From Aureobasidium sp. EXF-3400 (Eukaryota > Ascomycota > Dothideomycetes > Dothideales > Saccotheciaceae): a stretch of 64,000 nt of DNA. Positions within the stretch are counted from its first letter, which is position 1; each line of letters starts with the position of its first letter. Positions 57,290 to 64,000 of the stretch are shown here, one piece after another. The position numbers were made by a program, and so were the translations under genes. The notes under the pieces are model-generated. The model searched no databases and was not told where the DNA came from. It saw nothing but the letters and a program-made list of their open reading frames with translations. The stretch spans positions 1 through 64,000 of the forward strand of contig SWBL01000142.1 in assembly GCA_024195585.1 (NCBI GenBank), in the 5' to 3' direction.

Positions 57290-57521
57290 AAGCATTTCAA
57301 CAAGCGGAGGATCGGTTCACAAGGCTTTCCATCAAGGTACAATACAAGATCCAGGATATCACTTGATGTACAACGATAACGGAACCTATCAGCTTAAATA
57401 AAGTACAACTAAACATTGACCGAGAAACAACCATTCCTGAGGAGCATACACACTTAACCAAAACCAAAAAAAAGACTCGCAATATTACTCCTGCAACAAA
57501 GATTCACTAATCAGTGTCCAT

Positions 57522-57878
57522 TCAAGCTCTGACACTCGGGACATGACTGCCTTCCATGCCACGGGCAAAACGCTCCAGCTCTTCGATATCGGAAACGCTC
57601 TCAATATCTTCGTCATCGGTATCTGCCTCGGACTCGGTTCCAGATACGGAGCCGGCATCTGACTCGGAGACGATCTCTTCGACTCTGCTGTTATTCTGTG
57701 TGCGATGTTCGCGGCGCTGGGTGCGTCTGGGAGGTGACCTTGAGATGTATTGGCGTTGTGGTTGGGTTTCTGGTTGTGGTGCAGGACGACTTGGTTCCGA
57801 CTTCCACCAAGCGTAAGCCCCGTAAACAAAAGGAGCTATCATGGTGCCGATTTGGACAGCTAATCGCATGTACTCCAT
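57522..57878 (-). CDS. Small single-span protein with acidic tail, unknown
   Basis: Not recognised. From ATG 57878 the frame gives 118 aa: a hydrophobic helix at once (LAVQIGTMIAPFVYGAYAWW, about 6-25), then a Pro/Gln/Arg-rich linker and a strongly acidic Ser/Glu/Asp tail (DTDDEDIESVSDIEELERF). The frame stays open 57 nt upstream (reading EERAFTANEYMEYMRL) without an ATG, so a short 5' exon may exist, though I could not place one in the 268 bp before the next gene. It is tail-to-tail with the small multi-span gene. Composition fits a small organelle- or ER-anchored protein with a cytosolic acidic tail; function cannot be inferred. Confidence 0.5.
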   Translation of the reverse strand: MEYMRLAVQIGTMIAPFVYGAYAWWKSEPSRPAPQPETQPQRQYISRSPPRRTQRREHRTQNNSRVEEIVSESDAGSVSGTESEADTDDEDIESVSDIEELERFARGMEGSHVPSVRA

Positions 57879-58146
57879 GTATTCGTTTGCGGTGAAAGCC
57901 CGTTCTTCACGTGCTTGCTGATTTCGGTGCTTCACTCAATTTATTATATGTAAGGTAGAAGCCGCAATGCATCTTTCAAATTTCTCGTCATGTCTTATTG
58001 TCTGTTCTCCACAGATTTCAGGATGGAAAATGAGAGGTTTCTGACACATCTTGAAATTTTGCCAAAGTGCGTGTTCTAGTGATTTCGAGATAACGACAGA
58101 TGACTCGCCAGCGTAGGAACGAATTGGTGCCCCATGTCTCAAGTCC

Positions 58147-59110
58147 TCACTCGGTAGGTCCGAGCAAGATATCGTACTTCAACTCCAGTCCAGCCTTTTC
58201 GTCGCCTTGTCGAGGCTCGAACTTGACGACAAGAGAGTCCTTGACCGCGAAGACGGAGTCATTGTCCAAGTATTTGGACTCGGCGTCGAAGATTTGGGTT
58301 GTGATTGGTTTGTAGCCTTGTCGAATTACCTATGAATTGTCGCCGTTAGCATGGAAAGTACTAGATGGTATAGAAAGAAACACTTACGATCAAATGAATA
58401 TGTGCAGGTCGGAAAGGATGTCTGTCCAATTTCTTCAACAACTCGCCAGCTGGACCATCATCAGGAACAGGATAGGGAGTAGGTCGTATGCAATAGAATC
58501 CATAACTCCCATCTTTTCCGGTCCTGAACTTTCCACGTAGATTGTGCTCCTGTTGTTTGGGATCCTGCTGCTCGTACAATCCATTTGTGGAAGCTTGCCA
58601 GATATCGATTTCAGCTTCTTCCACAGGCTTCTTGGTTACAGCATCATACACCACCCCATGCATATAAGCAACCTCTGCATCTTTGGGTGTATCGAAAGTA
58701 ATACTATCACCCATCTTCCGCAAAGGAGCATCGTGACGGAAAAATGGACCTAAGATTGCACTTTGAGTGACCGCATCTTTCGCATCTGCAGCGGCTTTGA
58801 AGGTGATTTCGTCGACTAGACTTTCGAGGCCAATGACATCGCATAGCAGTTGGCCTTCGTTACGGCGGTCGGTGGACATTTGGCCAGCGCGGTTTATCAT
58901 GTCTACTCCTGCCATCCATTCGTCGACTGTAAGATCGACTTCGCGGGCGAAATCGTGGACGTGTTTGATCAGGGAGGTCATGACTTTGCGAAGGCGAGGA
59001 TCTGTGTTGGGGCCAATTGAGGATACTACATGGCTTGTGAAGTTTGGGTCGTAGCGACCGGCGCCATTGAGGGTGTCTTCTGGCTCCAGTGGTTTGTTGG
59101 TTGCTGACAT
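58147..59110 (-). CDS. Intradiol ring-cleavage dioxygenase (catechol / hydroxyquinol 1,2-dioxygenase)
   Basis: Non-heme Fe(III) enzyme that opens catechol-type rings between the hydroxyls, feeding the 3-oxoadipate route. Complement of exons 58388-59110 and 58147-58329 with a 58-bp intron; 301 aa. Residues about 38-110 form the N-terminal helical dimerisation domain of catechol 1,2-dioxygenases (RLRKVMTSLIKHVHDFAREV). Iron ligands are visible: Tyr179 (GLYEQQ), Tyr213 (RPTPYPVP), His237 and His239 (RPAHIHLI). The intron follows the HxH directly, with the final exon supplying VIRQGYKPITTQIFDAESKY. No signal peptide, so intracellular. Divergent from a Zn2Cys6 regulator that may control it. Hydroxyquinol versus catechol preference cannot be told. 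Confidence 0.92.
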
Positions 59111-60215
59111 GATTGAATTGACCTTCGTTCTGTAGTCTGAGCTGTGATTCGTTTGCTGCTGATTTATAAGAGTGCTTGACGAGTTCAGCTTCTAGTGTGT
59201 GTTGTTTAAGTATGCCAGTGCTATAGCCAATGTTCTAGACACGATTGAAGGGGGCTCGGCTTATTTTTATATCGAGCTCCCTTTGTCCTATCCCGGACCA
59301 CTTCCGCCCCTCTTTGGCGGGGCAATTGTCAGCGGGTTTCTTTCGGATAGCGTGTGTACCCTAAACTCTCGGAAGCAACTCTTGCCGTTTGAGTCGTGCA
59401 AGCCACATCCGATTCACGACTTGATCTTATGGGGTGACTTCCGGGGTACACACTCCATCGTAGGATGTGTTCGATAGCTACGATTGATGCACAGGGATAG
59501 GTGCGGGGGCATCGCAAAGGATGACGACAAAACTGCTTGATAATCACGACTCCGTCTTCGCTGAGCTTTGGTATGGTGTAGTGTCCGTGCTCCAAGCGGC
59601 AGGGTGATACCCATAACAAGCTCAAAAATGGATAAATGGTAAATTACTAGACTACCAACGAGTTTGGGTGATCATGGAATAGATCTGGAGACCTAGGACT
59701 TGTATATGCTCCACAAATATGAGTTTCTTGAGTGTGGTATCGATAGGTGGATAGGTGTGAGCGTTCTTGGTATCTAGGACCTCGAATTCCAAAAGGTGCT
59801 CTGATGGCTGATCGAGACGACCTCGCGTTTTTGGTATCGAGATGTATGCTGACCAAATCTTGCTATACAAGTTATATTGGTGTTACAACGAGCGGAACAT
59901 CAGCTAGTCTTGACTCCTGCATATTTCCGCTGCCTGGTCGAGTGTATAAATGGTTGTCTAGACTCTCCCAGTCAACCTCGGCATGAATCTGATCTGTATG
60001 CATATGTCTTGGCAGTCGGAAGCCGGTCAAAGATTGTTTACGCCGCCGGTTCCGCTCCAGCCCTCTTTCGCTCGAGTCAACGACAAGTGGGGTTGGAAAC
60101 AAGCACTTTGCGTTGCACCTTCCGAAGCATATCATCACATTAAACCTCATTTTCGTGCCATTGGACTGGAACAAGAGCTGTTCAGTTGATCAGCTTTGAG
60201 GGCAGCAGAGACACA
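59111..60215. promoter_or_regulatory. Divergent promoter, intradiol dioxygenase / Zn2Cys6 regulator
   Basis: 1,105 bp between start codons. Around 59280-59350 there are several CCGG/CCGC and GGCGGG words (TCCCGGACCACTTCCG). Short open frames on both strands overlap one another and look random. No gene supported. Confidence 0.4.
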
Positions 60216-62504
60216 ATGCCTCGTCCGATAGTGGCAGCCGACAAGAGACGTCGTATCGCCCAAGCCTGCGACAATTGCAAGCGGCGAAAGGAAAGATGTG
60301 ATGGCAGCCGACCGTGCAGCATCTGCATCCGACGACGAAGGGAAGCCGAATGTCAATTTTCCGAGACGCCTGCTAGATTGCTTCGGGGTCCACAGAGTAA
60401 TACCGCCAATATCGGAAGTCCTACAAGCGTCAGTCACGCGTCTCCTTCGGTGCACGCGTTGAAGAATCGTGGTGGGAGTGCTGCACCGCCGCCACTTCAG
60501 CAGAACAATGTCGCGCGTACGAGTATCCCGAGAATCCCGAGCTTGGGCGCTGTTGCCAATTCTTCGCCAGTCAATGTCACATTGTCTGGGAACTTGAGCG
60601 ATACAAGTCAGGCTGAGATGGCTATTGACCGCATTTTGAATGCCAGTGTCGACCAACGGGGTGCTAGGGCCAATGTGGAATCCCACTCTCGACCTGAATC
60701 TGTGGCACCAGTGCCTAAGTTGGCAAGATTACTTCGCGATACCCATGGCAAGTTCATGTATGTCGGCGACTCAGCCAGTCTTTCTTTCGTACAGAGTGTC
60801 AGACGTATGGTTGTATCTGCCATCGGTGATTGCGATTTTACAAATGATCCTCTCCGGCATCAAATTATTGAAACAACACCTGCAAGTACTATGCAATTGC
60901 CAGATATGTTACCCCTGGATCTGGATCCTGAAGAGTGTAAACGGTTGTCACAGCATTATCTTCTTGCAACCAGCGGACTCATCGAAATATTTGATGTACC
61001 CACCTACTACCGCAATCTGGACCGATGGGTGGTTGACAAGGCTCGAGACAACGACCTCAAGTCTGCTGTTTTCTATATGGTACTTGCAATTGGCGCGCAA
61101 GTATCGTCACCGGACGGCGATCAGACACTTGCTGAGAAGTATTTCAACCGTGGTCGACATATGGCTGTCATGAGTTTCACCGATGCACCTAGCCTTATGA
61201 CCATTCAAGCTTATCTTTGCATCACAATGTACATGCTCGGCGCATGTCGAAGAAACGCTGCTTTCATGCAATTTGGCATTGCCGTCAGAGCCGCTTTTGC
61301 TCTAGGTATGCACAAGAGCAGCACACACGCACTCTTCGACGAGACAGAAGCCGGAGCGAGACGAAGAATCTGGAAGAGCGTCCGTGTACTGGATATTTTC
61401 CTCAGCGCATCACTTGGCAGGCCGCCAGCCACAACAGACCTGTCAATGGAAAGGGACACGCAAGTTTCCGAAGAAGCAGCACAGGTGACATCCACAGACC
61501 CCTTTTCGAACAAGGTGCTTGCGCTTTGTGACATTTTTGAACGCATCGTCATCGACGTCTACATGAAGAAAGCAGTTTCTACACGCCTTGCAGACTCCAT
61601 CTCAGGCCAATACAGAGACTGGACCAACGATTTGCCAGAATCATTACAGGTGTCAAATCTCGATCCGGGCGAGGACGATCCAGATAAGTTGACCAAGGCT
61701 CTGGCCGCTAGTCATATCATCAGTGCCTACCACTGGTCTATCATCCTGCTCACGCGACCTTTTCTCACTTTCCAAATTATCAAAGATATGAGCAGGACAG
61801 GGCAAGACTCACATACGGACGATCAAGTGGAACAATCATCCATCAAGACATATGCAGATGCATGTGTAGACTCATCTCTCCGAAGTCTCAACATAGCATC
61901 AACACTGATGCAATACTCCTCGCTCCCTCACAGATTACCTTTCATCATAAACTCTGTCTGCAACGCTGCTTTAGTCCTCGGAGCTGCCACCTTTGCCGAC
62001 CAAGACAAGTTCCTTCCGCTTGAAGATGGCTTGAAACAAGGAATGCAGATTTTGAACCACTTTGCACAATGGGATCCCCACGCTGCCCGCTATGCTCAGA
62101 TTATCACTTACCTGCAAGATGCCACAACAAAATATATTCGTCAACGAAGCGAGAGATCCCTCGAGTCTCGCCGCAGTGGTGTCACTAGACTCTTCGGCAC
62201 GATAGGGCAACAAGTAGGTGGTGCAGAGGAAACACCCAACGACCAATCTACTCCTCTCACTCCCATCGGAGGCATTGAAACCATTCAACCCATCAACATT
62301 GATCCATCATTATATACCAGACCAGCAATGATGACAGATCTGTACCCTTTGATAAACCATCCAGGAGGCTTGCCTGGATTGATCGAAGGTGGCTTTTATC
62401 AACAGCCGCAGTCTGGCACTGGGATTATGGCTGATGGTTCTGGATATCAGGATGATGCTTACTACTTTATGGATCAAGATTTGTCCATGTTTGGGTTCTG
62501 TTGA
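60216..62504 (+). CDS. Zn2Cys6 transcription factor, candidate regulator of the dioxygenase
   Basis: Single exon, 762 codons from ATG 60216. Zinc cluster Cys18, Cys21, Cys28, Cys34, Cys37, Cys46 (C-x2-C-x6-C-x5-C-x2-C-x8-C) after the basic ADKRRRIAQ. A low-complexity linker follows. The fungal_trans middle domain is clear at about 240-430: SQHYLLATSGLIEIFDVPTY, AYLCITMYMLGACRRNAAFM, RAAFALGMHKSS, and the WKSVRVLDIFLSASLGRPP signature. The C-terminal part is Gly/Pro/Gln-rich with acidic patches (ending DQDLSMFGFC), as in activation domains. Its position head-to-head with the intradiol dioxygenase suggests control of aromatic breakdown. That link is inference from position only. Confidence 0.88.
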   Translation: MPRPIVAADKRRRIAQACDNCKRRKERCDGSRPCSICIRRRREAECQFSETPARLLRGPQSNTANIGSPTSVSHASPSVHALKNRGGSAAPPPLQQNNVARTSIPRIPSLGAVANSSPVNVTLSGNLSDTSQAEMAIDRILNASVDQRGARANVESHSRPESVAPVPKLARLLRDTHGKFMYVGDSASLSFVQSVRRMVVSAIGDCDFTNDPLRHQIIETTPASTMQLPDMLPLDLDPEECKRLSQHYLLATSGLIEIFDVPTYYRNLDRWVVDKARDNDLKSAVFYMVLAIGAQVSSPDGDQTLAEKYFNRGRHMAVMSFTDAPSLMTIQAYLCITMYMLGACRRNAAFMQFGIAVRAAFALGMHKSSTHALFDETEAGARRRIWKSVRVLDIFLSASLGRPPATTDLSMERDTQVSEEAAQVTSTDPFSNKVLALCDIFERIVIDVYMKKAVSTRLADSISGQYRDWTNDLPESLQVSNLDPGEDDPDKLTKALAASHIISAYHWSIILLTRPFLTFQIIKDMSRTGQDSHTDDQVEQSSIKTYADACVDSSLRSLNIASTLMQYSSLPHRLPFIINSVCNAALVLGAATFADQDKFLPLEDGLKQGMQILNHFAQWDPHAARYAQIITYLQDATTKYIRQRSERSLESRRSGVTRLFGTIGQQVGGAEETPNDQSTPLTPIGGIETIQPINIDPSLYTRPAMMTDLYPLINHPGGLPGLIEGGFYQQPQSGTGIMADGSGYQDDAYYFMDQDLSMFGFC

Positions 62505-63406
62505 GAGCGGCCAGCAGAGTACTCTGAGAACTTTTTTTTTTTTTTGGAAGGATCTTGGACATACATCGTAGAATAGTACCAAGATCCAGTTGCATACTAG
62601 AATGATTGACTCCTCCACTACCTGTTTTTCACATTTGACTCTCAACCATTTCCATCGCAGACAACAACTTCAGCTCATTCCAGTTCAGTTCACTGCCTCC
62701 TTTTACTTGGTCGTATCTCCATACCGCATGAGTGGTGTGGCATACAGACTATAGAAATGCAACAGTATTAGTGCATGTGGCATTTGCCAATTGAGAAGTG
62801 AAATTCTCGTTCGACCCTGACCCAAAATCTCATAAACGATTATGCAGTCTGATAGTTGTTGATACTAACTTTCTAGCTCCGCATAGGGGAGATATGTGGT
62901 GGAGCGTATATAGACTGTAGAAATGCAGAGTATGTCGAGAAACATGGCATTGTTCACTGAAGAGATGAAATCTCCTTGATTCTCTCCTGGCCGTGATTCA
63001 GTTTTCACACACAACTGTGCAGTTTTACAGTGATCGATCAACAGCTCTCTAGCCTTCATTAGAGGAAGGCGAGAATGTACGAATATTTAGCAAAAGAGGG
63101 AGTCGAAAGAGTATGCAAATTGGAGGTTCATGCAACATGCAAAATAAGACTTTCAATACTACGGGTATCTCTGTTTTGGTCTCATCTTCAATCCCTACTT
63201 CCTCGAGCCAGACCCTACACGACGAGCTACCACACACGATGCGTATAATCATACACAAGCAATCGATCGTCTCGACAAAAACACTTCCACAGAACCTGAA
63301 CTTCATGCTACGCCACACAAATATGCCGATGGAAAAATAGCGAAAGAGAGACCAGAACGGGTAGGCGTTAAGGATGAAAAAGCAACGGCGACGATTTCTG
63401 CCTCTC
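62505..63406. other. Intergenic between convergent regulator genes
   Basis: Begins with the 3' region of the 60216-62504 gene, including a run of 14 T at 62532-62545. It contains an imperfect tandem duplication (62721-63053). No gene supported. Confidence 0.45.
62721..63053. repeat. Diverged tandem duplication, unit about 155-175 bp
   Basis: The stretch 62721-62877 aligns in order with 62879-63053 through blocks such as CCGCAT, TAGACTxTAGAAATGCA, CATGTGGCATT/CATGGCATT, AGAxxTGAAAT, ATGCAGT/GTGCAGT and TCTAGC, with small insertions. The copies are clearly related but about one third diverged, so the event is old. Confidence 0.6.
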
Positions 63407-64000
63407 TCAATACTGTGGTATGTGCAGTGAAGATGTGTCTCCGTTCGGGATGCCGAAGAACTCGAACCAGTCGCCAACATTCAACGTGGTAGGCACGATA
63501 GGCCCGCCTCCAGTGGAACCGCTGTTGTTGCTCCATGTGTCATCCATACTTGCTCGTTGCTGATGTTCACCATTGTCTGGAATCTGTCCGTAGGGGTTTT
63601 GTAGATGGACTGGGTACTGTTGCTGTGGTTGTGGTGGGGCGTTCATCATACCGCTTCCGAGTCCCGCTGGTTGCTGATATTGAGGTGGTTGTTGAGCTGA
63701 GTTATTGTAAGCTTGTTGTGATGGAGCTCCTGCTGATCCTCGAAGAGCAGGGTCCACCATCGTTCCTTGTTGTACAGGACTCTCTGTAGGGTAGATGCCT
63801 GTTGTGTCCGGTGGGAACAACTGGTCAGGTTGATAGTTTTGCCACAAATCTTGAGAGATGTTTGGCGATGTGCGAGTATGGAGGAAGAGGTCTGGTGGTG
63901 TGCCAGGGTAAGAGTAGGTGTTGAATGGGGTTGTGGGACGTGTGTTCGTCCGGGATGTTCCCATAAAGGCGTCCTGACGTAGGGAGGGACTTGCGTTGTT
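63407..64000 (-). CDS. C-terminal tail of a probable fungal transcription factor (N-terminus outside window)
   Basis: The frame is open to the right edge, so only the last 197 residues are present. The sequence is Pro/Gln/Asn/Ser-rich low complexity (MNAPPQPQQQYPVH) and contains DLWQNYQPDQLFPPDTTG, a motif often seen near the C-terminus of fungal-specific Zn2Cys6 regulators. An aromatic/acidic patch DWFEFFGIP and HIPQY end the protein before TGA. No zinc cluster can be checked because the N-terminus is beyond the window. A large C2H2 or other regulator is the alternative. Confidence 0.65.
   Translation of the reverse strand, partial: NNASPSLRQDAFMGTSRTNTRPTTPFNTYSYPGTPPDLFLHTRTSPNISQDLWQNYQPDQLFPPDTTGIYPTESPVQQGTMVDPALRGSAGAPSQQAYNNSAQQPPQYQQPAGLGSGMMNAPPQPQQQYPVHLQNPYGQIPDNGEHQQRASMDDTWSNNSGSTGGGPIVPTTLNVGDWFEFFGIPNGDTSSLHIPQY

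Noticed and set aside
59199..60189. Several short plus- and minus-strand open frames between the dioxygenase and its regulator
   Set aside because: Mutually overlapping, no protein-like composition, no splice connections that extend them.

Overview
The window is nuclear DNA of a filamentous ascomycete (Pezizomycotina). Signs are the many 49-65 bp GT-AG introns with CTAAC/CTGAC-like branch sites, five clear Zn2Cys6 regulators (and the tail of a probable sixth), major facilitator (MFS) transporters, and fungal housekeeping genes (eS17, AFG1, RKM5, ACO2, VPS29, MLH3). I cannot place genus or class from the sequence. No tRNA, rRNA, CRISPR or intact transposon was seen.

Layout. 1-3.1 kb: end of ribosomal protein eS17, an unlisted two-exon gene for a small secreted protein (1170-1570), and an AFG1-type ATPase. 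3.8-10.1 kb: a sugar-use group made of a hexose transporter divergent from a GH43 glycosidase, with three GGCTAAA (XlnR-type) boxes in the shared promoter, plus a monocarboxylate-type MFS gene. 10.8-17.5 kb: GPI-type GH76 mannosidase, AN1 zinc-finger protein (Cuz1/ZFAND1-like) divergent from the tRNA-guanine transglycosylase catalytic subunit, and an alpha/beta hydrolase. 17.8-28.0 kb: a candidate co-regulated cluster of Zn2Cys6 regulator, FAD monooxygenase (carrying an in-frame TGA), PhyH-type dioxygenase, a second Zn2Cys6 regulator and a DHA1-like MFS transporter; copies of one 8-bp word (CGGTTCGG/CCGAACCG) sit only in the promoter regions of this block. 28.6-35.1 kb: a MAL-type maltose cluster of regulator, intracellular GH13 maltase and alpha-glucoside permease. 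35.2-41.1 kb: a serine beta-lactamase-fold hydrolase divergent from a Dal5-family MFS permease, and a glycosylated membrane protein of unknown role. 41.6-55.9 kb: housekeeping genes (saccharolysin, RKM5 methyltransferase, long-chain acyl-CoA synthetase, second aconitase, VPS29 with a GC-AG intron and a 15-nt microexon, MLH3). 56.6-64 kb: a small multi-span membrane protein that only appears after splicing, a small single-span protein, an intradiol ring-cleavage dioxygenase divergent from a Zn2Cys6 regulator, and the tail of another probable regulator running off the right edge.

The most novel candidates are the 17.8-28 kb gene group with its private 8-bp promoter word, and the two small spliced genes at 1170-1570 and 56662-57289. 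Exon boundaries were placed by hand from splice signals, reading frame and family conservation; each multi-exon model below closes in frame, but none has transcript support here.
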